Shown: positions 7,976 to 15,799 of the stretch, piece by piece
Numbering within the stretch: position 1 is the stretch's first letter
Layout of the letters: each line of letters begins with the position of its first letter
Source: Streptococcus thermophilus
GTDB lineage: Bacteria > Actinomycetota > Actinomycetes > Mycobacteriales > Mycobacteriaceae
DNA length: 64,000 bases
Direction: 5' to 3'
NCBI GenBank assembly: GCA_900618065.1
Contig: UYIL01000003.1
Span: forward strand, 310,001-374,000
Program-made: the position numbers and the translations under genes
The notes under the pieces: generated by a model
What the model was told of the DNA's origin: nothing
The model's database searches: none
The model's input: the letters and a program-made list of their open reading frames with translations, nothing else

Positions 7976-9208
7976 GTGGATTACGGTGCGGAGTACGACG
8001 TGTACCGCGTTCGCGGGCTTTATGCCTCGCTTTCCGACGGTTGGACCTACCTCAACGCCCACGACTGCCCGCAGATTCCGGAACGTGTTTCCGCGGCTGT
8101 GTCCCGCTCGTTCCGGATGGCGCCGCAGGTGCCGGCGCGCGAGTTTCACACAGGTTCGCACTCGGGGCAGGCGGTCGGCCGTCCTGAAGGGGACAATTTC
8201 TTGGAGGCGGCGCGGCACGCTGTCGCGGACCTTGTGGGAGCCAGCGCGGACCGGGTGATTCTCGGCCCGAGCCTGCCGGTGCTCTACAGTGCGCTGGTCA
8301 CGGCGATGGAGCCACAGTTCCGCTACGACTCGTCCGTTGTAGTCAGCAGCTTGGACCGCTGCGAGTTGCGCGCGGCTGTCACCCAGGCGCGGGCGCAGAT
8401 CCGCACGGCTCACGCTGAGTTGGGCACCGGTGAGCTTCCTGCGTGGCAATACGAGCAGCTTGTCGACGGCTCCACTCGCCTCGTTTCCGTCCCCGCCGCC
8501 CACGGAGAACTGGGTTCGGTGATGGAAGTGTCCAACATTGCAGAACGCGTCCGGGCCCGCTCGCGCGCCTGGGTGGTTGTTGATGCGACGGCGTACGCGC
8601 CGTACCACCGCATCGATTTCGACCGCTGGGATGCCGACATTGTCGCTTTGGACATGGCGGCGCTCGGCGGGCCGCAGGTTGCCGCCCTCGTGCTGCGCGA
8701 CGCAGCAATGCTCAAGCGCGTCGACGCAGATGCAATGTGTTCCGTCAGCGCCGGTGTCGCCCCCGGCTTGGCCGGCGGTGTCACCGCAGCTGTGGACCAC
8801 TTGGCCGGTCTCGCCCCGGCTGCGACGGGCCGATCTACGCGCCGTGCTCGTCTCGACCGCTCGATGGCCGAAATGTCCACCTATCTCGGTGGCCTGCGCG
8901 ACGACCTGTACACCTTCCTGGGCACCTGGGCGCATGTGCACATCTTGGGCAGTTCCGGGGAGGCCGCCGCAGACGCGTCGACCGAGCGCCTGCCGCGCCT
9001 GACGTTCGGCGTGCAGGGTGTGCCGGCAACGACGGTGTACCAGCGGTTGTTCGACAACGGCATCGTCACAACTCTGACCAAACCGACCCCGCTGCTCATC
9101 GACATGGGCCTGGAAGAAATCGGCGGCGGCGTGACCGTCGGCCTCGGGCCGTTCAACACCTACCAGGACATCGAGCAAGTCATGCGCGTCGTCGCATCGC
9201 TGGCGTAG
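7976..9208 (+). CDS. Class V aminotransferase / cysteine desulfurase-like protein without PLP lysine
   Basis: 410 residues aligned by eye to SufS/IscS-type fold-type I enzymes: YLNAHDCPQIP near the N-terminus, VILGPSLPVLYSAL, VVVDATAYAPYHRID carrying the PLP-binding Asp, and DIVALDMAALGGPQVAALVL. In the last block active enzymes have S-x-H-K; here the lysine position is Ala229, so a normal Schiff base cannot form. Next to a quinone oxidoreductase and wzm it resembles the mycobacterial Rv3777/Rv3778c neighbourhood. Function unknown. The start is GTG 7976 behind a strong AAGGAGGAGA; the longer upstream frame would overlap wzm. Confidence 0.85.
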   Translation: MDYGAEYDVYRVRGLYASLSDGWTYLNAHDCPQIPERVSAAVSRSFRMAPQVPAREFHTGSHSGQAVGRPEGDNFLEAARHAVADLVGASADRVILGPSLPVLYSALVTAMEPQFRYDSSVVVSSLDRCELRAAVTQARAQIRTAHAELGTGELPAWQYEQLVDGSTRLVSVPAAHGELGSVMEVSNIAERVRARSRAWVVVDATAYAPYHRIDFDRWDADIVALDMAALGGPQVAALVLRDAAMLKRVDADAMCSVSAGVAPGLAGGVTAAVDHLAGLAPAATGRSTRRARLDRSMAEMSTYLGGLRDDLYTFLGTWAHVHILGSSGEAAADASTERLPRLTFGVQGVPATTVYQRLFDNGIVTTLTKPTPLLIDMGLEEIGGGVTVGLGPFNTYQDIEQVMRVVASLA

Positions 9209-9234
9209 TCGTCGCTCACTCTTGTTGTCGATTT

Positions 9235-10194
9235 CTATTCGACAACAAGGACGACCTTTCCGGTGGACGTGCCGGAGTCGAGGTGGTCGTGAGCAGCGGC
9301 GGCATCAGCAAGCGGGAAGGTCTTGGTCAGCTGGTGCTTGATCGACCCGTCTTCGATGAGCGGCCACACGTTCTCCTGCGTGGAGCGGCAAATGTCAGCC
9401 TTCATCGCGCGGGGGCGGGCACGCAGGGTGGTGGCGTGGACCGACAGGCGGCGCGGCATCATGCGGCCCAGCGATAACTCGCCTTTCGGGCCGCCCTGCA
9501 CGGCGATGACAATGAGTTTGCCGTCGGTGGCCAAGGACTTGATGTTGTCCTCTAGGTACGGGCCGCCGATGACATCGAGGATGACATCGCAAGACCCCTT
9601 GAGCTCGTCGACGAAATCCTCCTCCTTGTAGTTGATCAGGATGTCGGCGCCGAGCTCCTTGCAGTACTCGAGTTTCTCGGCGGATCCAGCCGTAACCGCG
9701 ACCTCCGCCCCGAGGGCCTTGCACAATTGGATGGCGAAGGAGCCGATGCCGCCGGAACCGCCGTGAATGAGCACACGGTCGCCCTCGTCAACGCCGGCGA
9801 GCATGCCCAGATTGGACCAGACAGTGGTAGCCACTTCGATGACGGCTGCGGTCTCAATCAGCGACAACCCGTCCGGGATGCGCATCAGCTGCCCCTCCGG
9901 CACGGCAACGTATTCGGCGTACCCGCCACCGGCGAGCAGACACGCAACTTCGTCGCCGACCTTGCGGTCTGTGTCGCCCGCATCGACGATTTCGCCGGTG
10001 CATTCAAGGCCGATGATCTCGGACTCGCCCTTCGGCGCCGGGTAGTTTCCCTCCGCCTGCACGAGGTCGGCGCGGTTGACCCCGGTCGCGTGAATTTTCA
10101 CGAGGACTTCGCCTTCGCGGAGGTCGGGGGTAGAGACGTCGATAAGCTCGAGCGAGCGCGGGTTGTCTGGGTCCGTGACGGTAATTGCTTTCAT
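9235..10194 (-). CDS. NAD(P)H-quinone oxidoreductase, zeta-crystallin family
   Basis: A 319-residue medium-chain dehydrogenase/reductase. It shows the GroES-like start (VKIHATGVNRADLVQAEGNY), cofactor loop VLIHGGSGGIGSFAIQLCKA and the C-terminal HDHLDSGTSTGKVVLVV block of PIG3/QOR proteins. The zinc-binding cysteines of alcohol dehydrogenases are absent, as in this family. It probably reduces quinones or enones with NADPH; the substrate is unknown. The start at ATG 10194 is supported by TACCCT 8 bases upstream; a longer frame would run into the tRNA-Ser gene. A copy of the 11-mer is at 10137-10147. Confidence 0.88.
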   Translation of the reverse strand: MKAITVTDPDNPRSLELIDVSTPDLREGEVLVKIHATGVNRADLVQAEGNYPAPKGESEIIGLECTGEIVDAGDTDRKVGDEVACLLAGGGYAEYVAVPEGQLMRIPDGLSLIETAAVIEVATTVWSNLGMLAGVDEGDRVLIHGGSGGIGSFAIQLCKALGAEVAVTAGSAEKLEYCKELGADILINYKEEDFVDELKGSCDVILDVIGGPYLEDNIKSLATDGKLIVIAVQGGPKGELSLGRMMPRRLSVHATTLRARPRAMKADICRSTQENVWPLIEDGSIKHQLTKTFPLADAAAAHDHLDSGTSTGKVVLVVE

Positions 10195-10202
10195 GGTGCC
10201 CC

Positions 10203-10208
10203 AGGGTA
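10203..10208 (-). promoter_or_regulatory. -10 box for quinone oxidoreductase gene
   Basis: TACCCT on the minus strand, 8 bases before ATG 10194. Confidence 0.4.
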
Positions 10209-10242
10209 GTAGAGTTTTGTGGGCGCCCAGATCGGGCAGCAG

Positions 10243-10330
10243 GGAGACGTGGCAGAGCGGCCGAATGCACTGGTCTTGAAAACCAGCGAGGGTCACACCT
10301 CCAGGGGTTCAAATCCCCTCGTCTCCGCCA
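10243..10330 (+). tRNA. tRNA-Ser (UGA)
   Basis: The acceptor stem GGAGACG/CGTCTCC is followed by G and an encoded CCA. The anticodon stem CTGGT/ACCAG holds loop CTTGAAA with anticodon TGA. A long variable arm and GGTTCAAATCC T-arm are present, as in class II tRNAs. It reads UCA and, by wobble, other UCN codons. Confidence 0.97.
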
Positions 10331-10349
10331 GACTTTCGCTCAAAGACGA

Positions 10350-10373
10350 AAGGCGCCCCAGCGGGGGCGCCTT
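10350..10373. terminator. Bidirectional hairpin terminator
   Basis: Perfect 10-bp arms AAGGCGCCCC/GGGGCGCCTT with a 4-base loop. It lies between tRNA-Ser(UGA) and the convergent membrane-protein gene, so it can end both transcripts. Confidence 0.7.
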
Positions 10374-10394
10374 GTGTGGGGGAGTGGACGTTAC

Positions 10395-10778
10395 TTAAGC
10401 GTCAGTCTTCACCTTGTCGCCGCCGATGGCGCTGAAGATGCCGCCGACGATCCAGGACGCGATCGCCATGACGATGGCACCGAAGAACGCGGACCAGAAG
10501 CCGTCAATCTGCAGGCCGTTACCGATGCTGTCGGAAATCCAGCCGGTCAGGGAGAACAGCAGGGTGTTAACGATCAGGGAGAACAAGCCCAGCGTGAGAA
10601 CCTTCAGCGGGAAGCTGATCAGGTTCACCAGCGGGGAGATGAACGCGTTGACGAACATGAACACCAGGGCGACCCAGATGAACGCGCCGATGCCGCCGAA
10701 GATCTCTACGCCCGGGACGATAACGGTGACCAGCCACAGGGCCAGTGCTGTAACTACGAGGTCGACAATGAAACGCAT
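10395..10778 (-). CDS. Phage holin family (Phage_holin_4_2-like) membrane protein
   Basis: 127 residues with four hydrophobic helices. Its start MRFIVDLVVTALALWLV and the block VNAFISPLVNLISFPLKVLT (N-A-x-I-x-P-L.....FP) are typical of the widespread 'phage holin family' membrane proteins. These are usually chromosomal and of unknown function; nothing else phage-like is nearby. It lies 30 bp downstream of the gene at 10809-11222 with AAAAGG before its ATG, so the two are probably co-transcribed. Confidence 0.82.
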   Translation of the reverse strand: MRFIVDLVVTALALWLVTVIVPGVEIFGGIGAFIWVALVFMFVNAFISPLVNLISFPLKVLTLGLFSLIVNTLLFSLTGWISDSIGNGLQIDGFWSAFFGAIVMAIASWIVGGIFSAIGGDKVKTDA

Positions 10779-10808
10779 GAACTTACCTTTTCTTTAGTGG
10801 TCTTGTTT

Positions 10809-11222
10809 TTACTGTTCGAAGAACTCGTGGATGATGTGGAACTGGCGCTCACCGGGGATCTCGGCGAACTCGCGCTGAGCTTTCCTACGAGTCGGGCCGT
10901 CTTTCGCGACCACTACCTTCACCTGCTCCAATGCAATCGGCGAGGCTACCTCTACCGTAGCGTGTGCGTCGGGCTGGCCATAAGAGAGCTGCTGCGGGTC
11001 GATGTTCCGCCCGGCCAGCGCATCTGCCACGCCGTCTAGGTCGCCGACAGGGACACCGAGGAGCACGGTGTCGTCGTTCAGCGCCATCGCGCGCGGGGCC
11101 AAGTAAAGAGTCGTCGCGTCGGGCGCGGGGGCCCACGCGATCCAGGCGGAAACGTTGTCGCGGGTGGGGGCAGAGCCGTCGCCGGTGGCGAAGCCGGAGT
11201 TCAAAGAGTAATTCAGCTGCAT
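10809..11222 (-). CDS. Hypothetical protein (137 aa)
   Basis: I do not recognise this soluble 137-residue protein. It has no cysteines, no signal peptide and no membrane segment, with alternating strands (TTLYLAPRAM, DTVLLGVPVGDLDGVADALA) and a charged C-terminal end (REFAEIPGERQFHIIHEFFEQ). TACGCT with 7 bases to ATG 11222 suggests a leaderless transcript that continues into the holin-like gene. It follows pat on the same strand after 54 bp. Confidence 0.65.
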   Translation of the reverse strand: MQLNYSLNSGFATGDGSAPTRDNVSAWIAWAPAPDATTLYLAPRAMALNDDTVLLGVPVGDLDGVADALAGRNIDPQQLSYGQPDAHATVEVASPIALEQVKVVVAKDGPTRRKAQREFAEIPGERQFHIIHEFFEQ

Positions 11223-11229
11223 GAGTACC

Positions 11230-11235
11230 AGCGTA
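11230..11235 (-). promoter_or_regulatory. -10 box for gene at 11222
   Basis: TACGCT on the minus strand, 7 bases before the ATG. Confidence 0.35.
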
Positions 11236-11276
11236 CGGATTTTTGCCCGGGGGCGGGGACTAAGCGGCGGGACCGG

Positions 11277-12308
11277 CTAGGTCACCGCGTCCCACGCGGA
11301 AAGGAATTCGTCGGCTTCCTCGCGGTCGGTCACTGTAGCGCGGAGCCCTTCGGGGAAGGCGCGCACGAGCACGCCCCGCCGGGCCAAGTCAGCGGCGATC
11401 GCGGCGGGTTCACGGCTGCACTTTTCGGCGGGCAGCCAGACGAAGTTGGCCTGGGAGCGGGCGGCGCCGATCCGGTCGGCGACCTCGTCGCGGACCTCAA
11501 TGGTGTCCTCGAGGCGGGCCAACAACTCATCGGAGTGCTTCAGGGAAGCCAGGGCCCCGGCCTGGGCGATGGCGGAGACTTGGAAAGGGACGCCGACTTT
11601 ATTCACAGCGTCGATAAGCTCGCGGTGCCCGAACGCGTAACCGATGCGCACGCCCGCCAGCCCGTACGCCTTGGAGAAGGTGCGCAAGCACAGGACATTG
11701 GCGTGGTCGCGCCAGATGTCCTGGCCGTTGACAGCGTCAGGGTCGCGGTTGAACTCGACGTATGCCTCATCCAGCGCCACGGTGACATGGCCCGGAACAC
11801 GCGCTATGAAGTCGTCGAACTCGGTGCGGGTCACCACCGCGCCGGAGGGGTTGTTGGGTGAGCACAGGTAAACCAGGGACGTTCGTTCGTCGATGGTGGA
11901 TGCGATGGCATCCAGGTCGAGACGACCGCTGCCAAGCAAGGGCACAGGGCGCGGCTCGGCGCCGGCGATGCGGCAGAAGATGGGGTACGCCTCGAAGCTG
12001 CGCCACGGGAAGACGATGTTGTTCTCCGGTGTGGACGTGGCCTGCGCGAGCTGCTGGCACAGCGCAGACGAACCGCAGCCGACCGCGACGTTGCCCGGAT
12101 CAACATCGAGGTGCTTGCCCAGCGCGGCGCGCAGCTGCGTCGTGCCCATGTCTGGGTAGCGGTTGCCGTGGATCGCGGCCTGCGCCATCGCCTCCGCCGC
12201 CGCCGGAAGAGGCTGGCCGGCGACTTCATTCGAGGACAGCTTCAACGCCTCCGGATCAGACGTGCCGGGGACGTAGGAGGGGATGTTGGCCAGGTCAGGG
12301 CGGATCAT
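11277..12308 (-). CDS. pat: Aromatic amino acid aminotransferase (HisC-like) Pat
   Basis: A 343-residue class I/II aminotransferase of the HisC family. It has the N-terminal signature KLSSNEVAGQPLP, YLCSPNNPSGAVV, VALDEAYVEF and the PLP lysine in RTFSKAYGLAGVRIGYA. Corynebacterial homologues next to tRNA-Ser and tyrA act on phenylpyruvate and related aromatic keto acids, in step with TyrA encoded 2 kb away; true HisC normally lies in the his operon. TAGAAT 8 bases before ATG 12308 supports this start over ATG 12368. A copy of the 11-mer is at 11609-11619. Confidence 0.85.
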   Translation of the reverse strand: MIRPDLANIPSYVPGTSDPEALKLSSNEVAGQPLPAAAEAMAQAAIHGNRYPDMGTTQLRAALGKHLDVDPGNVAVGCGSSALCQQLAQATSTPENNIVFPWRSFEAYPIFCRIAGAEPRPVPLLGSGRLDLDAIASTIDERTSLVYLCSPNNPSGAVVTRTEFDDFIARVPGHVTVALDEAYVEFNRDPDAVNGQDIWRDHANVLCLRTFSKAYGLAGVRIGYAFGHRELIDAVNKVGVPFQVSAIAQAGALASLKHSDELLARLEDTIEVRDEVADRIGAARSQANFVWLPAEKCSREPAAIAADLARRGVLVRAFPEGLRATVTDREEADEFLSAWDAVT

Positions 12309-12316
12309 GCTCAAAG

Positions 12317-12322
12317 ATTCTA
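12317..12322 (-). promoter_or_regulatory. -10 box for pat
   Basis: TAGAAT on the minus strand with 8 bases to ATG 12308. Confidence 0.5.
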
Positions 12323-12386
12323 GACAGGTGTTTTGGCCGACCGCACGAATGTGGGTAATGTAAGTCAAGGCCTGCTGAAGGCCAAT

Positions 12387-12476
12387 GGAGATGTGCCAGA
12401 GTGGCCGATTGGGGCTCCCTGCTAAGGAGTTGACCTTTCACGAGGTCCGCAGGTTCAAATCCTGTCATCTCCGCCA
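12387..12476 (+). tRNA. tRNA-Ser (GCU)
   Basis: The acceptor stem GGAGATG/CATCTCC is followed by GCCA. The anticodon loop CTGCTAA gives anticodon GCT for AGC/AGU codons. The long variable arm and GGTTCAAAT T-arm are visible. The next tRNA begins two bases after it ends. Confidence 0.97.
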
Positions 12477-12477
12477 C

Positions 12478-12553
12478 GCGCCCGTAGCTCAACGGATAGA
12501 GCATCTGACTACGGATCAGAAGGTTGGGGGTTCGAATCCCTCCGGGCGCACCA
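12478..12553 (+). tRNA. tRNA-Arg (ACG), copy 1
   Basis: The acceptor stem GCGCCCG/CGGGCGC is followed by ACCA. The anticodon loop CTACGGA gives anticodon ACG, which TadA converts to ICG to read CGN codons. A run of six T follows the gene. The 76-base sequence is identical to the copy at 14075-14150. Confidence 0.97.
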
Positions 12554-12581
12554 TTTTTTCTACTCGGCGTTCGCTCGCTGC

Positions 12582-12613
12582 GATATTCCGCTACCCTCAA
12601 GCTTCGGAATATC
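12582..12613. promoter_or_regulatory. Inverted repeat straddling the mgtE -10 region
   Basis: Perfect 9-bp arms GATATTCCG/CGGAATATC separated by 14 bases that contain TACCCT (12592-12597), a likely -10 box. It lies 19 bp before the mgtE ATG. A repressor-type operator is inferred. Confidence 0.45.
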
Positions 12614-12632
12614 CCCTGGCGAAAGGACCAGC

Positions 12633-13997
12633 ATGGCCACCGTTGAGCAGCACGATGCCCTGCTTGAGCTCGAGCGCATGATCGACTCGCATGACATCGA
12701 CGGCGACCACGCCGAAAAAATCTCCGGCCTATTAGAAGAGGCCCAGCTCAACGACATCATCTGGCTGATTGAACGCTCGCCCGTCAAGCGCGGCGCCGTG
12801 CTGTTCCGCCTGCTGTCGCCCGAGCGCGCCGGCGCTGTCTTCGACGCGCTCGACCCCAACCACCAGGCCGACATGGTGCGCGCGCTTGGCGACGATGAAG
12901 TCGTCGCATTCTTCGAGGAGATGGGTGCGGAAGACCGCGTCATGCTTCTCGACGAGCTTCCCGCCCCTGTCGCCGACCGCCTCCTCAAAGAGCTCAACGA
13001 GCAGGATCAAGAGAACACCAATGTGGTCCTCGGCTACGAGAAGGGTTCCGTCGGCCGTGTCATGTCCCCGGAGATCCCGGAGATCTATGGCTCGATGACC
13101 GCGCAAGAAGTCGCGAACCTGTTGCGCGAAGAGGCCGAGGAGCTGGAGACCATTTACACCATCCCGGTGATGGATGAGGACCGGCAGCTGGTCGGCATTG
13201 TGAAGATGCGCGACCTGTTCCTGGCGGACGCCAACGACCTCGTGTCGGACCTGGTCCAGGATTCCCCGTGGGCGCGGGCGGAGGATGACGCGGAAGACAC
13301 CGCCCGCTGGTTCCTCCCGTTGGCGCTGCTGGCCATTCCAGTGGTGGACAACGATAACCGCCTGGTGGGCATTTTCACCTTCGACGAAGCCCAGGCTGTC
13401 GTCGAGTCCGAGGACACTGAGGACAGTGCCCGCCAGGGTGGTTCGGAAGCGCTGAAGCGGCCGTATTTGTCCACGCCGGTGTTCACCCTGATGCGTTCGC
13501 GCATTGTGTGGCTGTTGGTGTTGGCGATCTCGGCCATCCTCACCGTCCAGGTCCTGGACATCTTTGAGGAGAAACTCGAGCAGGCCGTGGTGTTGTCCCT
13601 GTTCATCCCGCTGCTCACCGGTACCGGCGGGAACACCGGTAACCAGGCGGCGACGACCGTGACGCGCGCCCTTGCGCTTGGCGACGTCCACAAGTCCGAC
13701 ATCCTCAAAGTCATGTGGCGTGAAATCCGCGTCGGGTTCATGCTGGGTGCTGTGCTCGGCTCCATCGGTTTCGTGTTGGCCTCTTTGGTTTACGACTTGG
13801 ACATCGGCATCATCATTGGATCGACCCTGCTGGCTATCTGCACCATGTCCGCCACCGTGGGCGGTGCCATGCCGATCGTGGCGAAGACTGTGGGCGCTGA
13901 CCCGGCGGTGTTCTCCAACCCGTTCATCTCTACCTTCTGCGACGCGACTGGTTTGATCATCTACTTCTTCATCGCGACAGCAGTGCTCGGGCTCTAA
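12633..13997 (+). CDS. mgtE: Magnesium transporter MgtE
   Basis: 454 residues with the full MgtE layout. A helical N-domain (residues about 10-125, with LLDELPAPVADRLLKEL) comes first. Two CBS domains (about 135-255) carry VGIVKMRDLFLAD and VGIFTFDEAQAVV. Five C-terminal membrane helices include the selectivity-filter region PLLTGTGGNTGNQAATTVTRAL. It admits Mg2+ and is gated by cytosolic Mg2+ bound at the N and CBS domains. The ATG at 12633 has AAAGGA upstream. The gene sits alone between two identical tRNA-Arg genes. Confidence 0.96.
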   Translation: MATVEQHDALLELERMIDSHDIDGDHAEKISGLLEEAQLNDIIWLIERSPVKRGAVLFRLLSPERAGAVFDALDPNHQADMVRALGDDEVVAFFEEMGAEDRVMLLDELPAPVADRLLKELNEQDQENTNVVLGYEKGSVGRVMSPEIPEIYGSMTAQEVANLLREEAEELETIYTIPVMDEDRQLVGIVKMRDLFLADANDLVSDLVQDSPWARAEDDAEDTARWFLPLALLAIPVVDNDNRLVGIFTFDEAQAVVESEDTEDSARQGGSEALKRPYLSTPVFTLMRSRIVWLLVLAISAILTVQVLDIFEEKLEQAVVLSLFIPLLTGTGGNTGNQAATTVTRALALGDVHKSDILKVMWREIRVGFMLGAVLGSIGFVLASLVYDLDIGIIIGSTLLAICTMSATVGGAMPIVAKTVGADPAVFSNPFISTFCDATGLIIYFFIATAVLGL

Positions 13998-14074
13998 CCA
14001 ACCCGCCTGAACTGCAGGTTTTGCCTTCTGTTAACGGCGGTGTAGTGTAACTCTTCGTTGCAAAACACAGCGAC

Positions 14075-14150
14075 GCGCCCGTAGCTCAACGGATAGAGCA
14101 TCTGACTACGGATCAGAAGGTTGGGGGTTCGAATCCCTCCGGGCGCACCA
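14075..14150 (+). tRNA. tRNA-Arg (ACG), copy 2
   Basis: Identical over all 76 bases, including CCA, to the copy at 12478-12553. The anticodon loop is CTACGGA. A hairpin terminator follows at 14161. Confidence 0.97.
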
Positions 14151-14160
14151 TTTGAGATGC

Positions 14161-14190
14161 ACCCCAATTGCCTTGAGGCGGTTGGGGTTT
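14161..14190 (+). terminator. Rho-independent terminator after tRNA-Arg
   Basis: The outer arms ACCCCAA/TTGGGGT enclose an inner stem GCCT/AGGC, followed by TTTCTT. It ends the tRNA-Arg transcript before the convergent tyrA. Confidence 0.75.
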
Positions 14191-14220
14191 CTTGCTGCTG
14201 GAGGCCGTGCCAAGGCAGCG

Positions 14221-15267
14221 CTAGAAGAAGATGTCGATGCGCCCGCCGAGGGACTCTGTCTGCTTCAGCGCGCCGACCCAGCCTGGGGCGCCGAGCTGGA
14301 TGCGCATGACCGGGCGCGAGGAGATTTTCACCGGGGACACTGACTCGGCGCGGGCGCCCTTGCGTGCGCCCATCCGGGTGGCAGCGCGGTAGCCGGCGCC
14401 GGCGAGTTGCGCGATGGAAGGGTGGTCCGGGTCGGCCAAGGAGGTTCGGGCATCTTGCAAGAGGAGCAGTATCTCGTCGATGGTCTTCACCACGGCGTCG
14501 GCGTTGGTCTCGCACATTGCCCGGACGAGTTCGGGCTCGGTGCCGGCGACACGCGTCGCACCGCGGAAGGAGCCGGCGGCCAGGGACTGGGCGAGGGTGC
14601 CTCCGCGGTCGCCGACTATGGCGAGCGCTTCGGCGAGCACGTGCGGCAGGTGGGAAACGCGTGCAACGGCCTCATCGTGGGCAGCCACAGAGACAGGCAC
14701 AGCTTCCGCCCCGCAGATGCGGGCCAGTTCGCAGACGTGGGCGAATAATTCGATCCAGTCCACCGGGACGCGCCGGCCGGCGTCGTCGCACTCCACGGCG
14801 TAGTCGTAGGTGACGGCCCAGGCTGCGCGGGTGAACAGGCCCTCGCGCGAGGCGCCCCAGCCGGAGTCTTCCGTGCCCGACATGGGGTGGCCGCCAACAT
14901 AGCGCAGCTGCATACCGCGGTCGCGGATCAGGTCGTAGACGGACTTTTTCACGCTGACAACGTCGGTCACCCCGCAGTTGGGGGCGTACAGGGCAATGCC
15001 GTCGAGCACATCTTCGACGGCGTGCATGGGCACGGCGACGATGATCAAAGCGTTGTCGGAAGCGGCGCGGGACAGCACGCTCGTGAGGTCGTCGTAGACG
15101 TCAAAACCGTCGCGGGAAGCGGCGCGTGTGCCGGAACGGGAGTGGTTGTAGCCGTAGACGTCGACACCGGCGGCGGCCAAGTCGCGCATGATGGATCCCC
15201 CGATCAGCCCCAGCCCGATGATGCAGGTAGGGGGGAGTTCGCGCTTGTTCAGATTGTGCCCGTTCAC
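14221..15267 (-). CDS. tyrA: Prephenate/arogenate dehydrogenase TyrA
   Basis: A 348-residue NAD(P)-dependent dehydrogenase. The glycine-rich start CIIGLGLIGGSIMRDLA binds the cofactor. GCGVTDVVSVKKSV and VGGHPMSGTEDSGWGAS carry the catalytic His and substrate-binding residues of the PDH family, followed by a helical dimer domain. It makes the tyrosine precursor and pairs metabolically with Pat. No ACT regulatory domain is seen. The start is GTG 15267; I see no clear SD or TANNNT box, so the start is less certain. Confidence 0.9.
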   Translation of the reverse strand: MNGHNLNKRELPPTCIIGLGLIGGSIMRDLAAAGVDVYGYNHSRSGTRAASRDGFDVYDDLTSVLSRAASDNALIIVAVPMHAVEDVLDGIALYAPNCGVTDVVSVKKSVYDLIRDRGMQLRYVGGHPMSGTEDSGWGASREGLFTRAAWAVTYDYAVECDDAGRRVPVDWIELFAHVCELARICGAEAVPVSVAAHDEAVARVSHLPHVLAEALAIVGDRGGTLAQSLAAGSFRGATRVAGTEPELVRAMCETNADAVVKTIDEILLLLQDARTSLADPDHPSIAQLAGAGYRAATRMGARKGARAESVSPVKISSRPVMRIQLGAPGWVGALKQTESLGGRIDIFF

Positions 15268-15292
15268 TCTGACAAGTGTTCCACAACGCGGG

Positions 15293-15298
15293 TAGTCT
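15293..15298 (+). promoter_or_regulatory. -10 box for tadA operon
   Basis: TAGTCT with 8 bases to ATG 15307; leaderless arrangement. Confidence 0.4.
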
Positions 15299-15306
15299 GA
15301 CTAGGC

Positions 15307-15792
15307 ATGGGTGCAGAGTTCGAGGACGGCTACGCGGTGACCGTGGCCATGCGTGGTGGCGAGTGGGTTGTCGCGGAGTTCGACGACGACTTTGAGCACC
15401 TGTCCACCTCCGTGGAGGCTGTCCGCAACCTGCGCAGCGAGGGGGCTGCTTTCGCACTGTTGAACGTCGAGGAGGAGTACCTCGTCGTTGTGCGGCCCGG
15501 TCCCAGCAACGTCCGCGTGCTCATTTCGGATGCGACGATGGGGGTGGATGATGATTTTGCTGCAGAGATCCTCGACCACGCCGGCATCGACATCCCGGAC
15601 ATCGACCCGGATGAGCTGGATAATGTCGATGGGTGGGCGGACGGCGACTTCGCCATCTTGGAAGACGTCGGTCTCTCCGAGGAGGTTCTCGCGGTGCTTG
15701 TTGACGATACGTATGCCGACCCGTCTGCCATCATCGACGCGATCGCGGACGAGCTCGGCTTCGCCGATGAGTTGGACCGCGTGATTAGGTAG
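15307..15792 (+). CDS. tRNA adenosine deaminase-associated protein
   Basis: A very acidic 161-residue protein matching the actinobacterial family found upstream of tadA: MRGGEWVVAEFDDDFEH at the N-terminus, FALLNVEEEYLVVVRPGP in the middle and repeated Asp-rich turns (DIPDIDPDELDNVDGWADGD). The function of this family is unknown; its conserved position 7 bp upstream of tadA suggests a role with the deaminase or its tRNA. No signal peptide or membrane segment is present. Confidence 0.85.
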   Translation: MGAEFEDGYAVTVAMRGGEWVVAEFDDDFEHLSTSVEAVRNLRSEGAAFALLNVEEEYLVVVRPGPSNVRVLISDATMGVDDDFAAEILDHAGIDIPDIDPDELDNVDGWADGDFAILEDVGLSEEVLAVLVDDTYADPSAIIDAIADELGFADELDRVIR

Positions 15793-15799
15793 TGATCAG

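Noticed and set aside
10395..10778. Holin-family gene as evidence of a prophage
   Set aside because: This family is widespread on chromosomes and no other phage gene is near.
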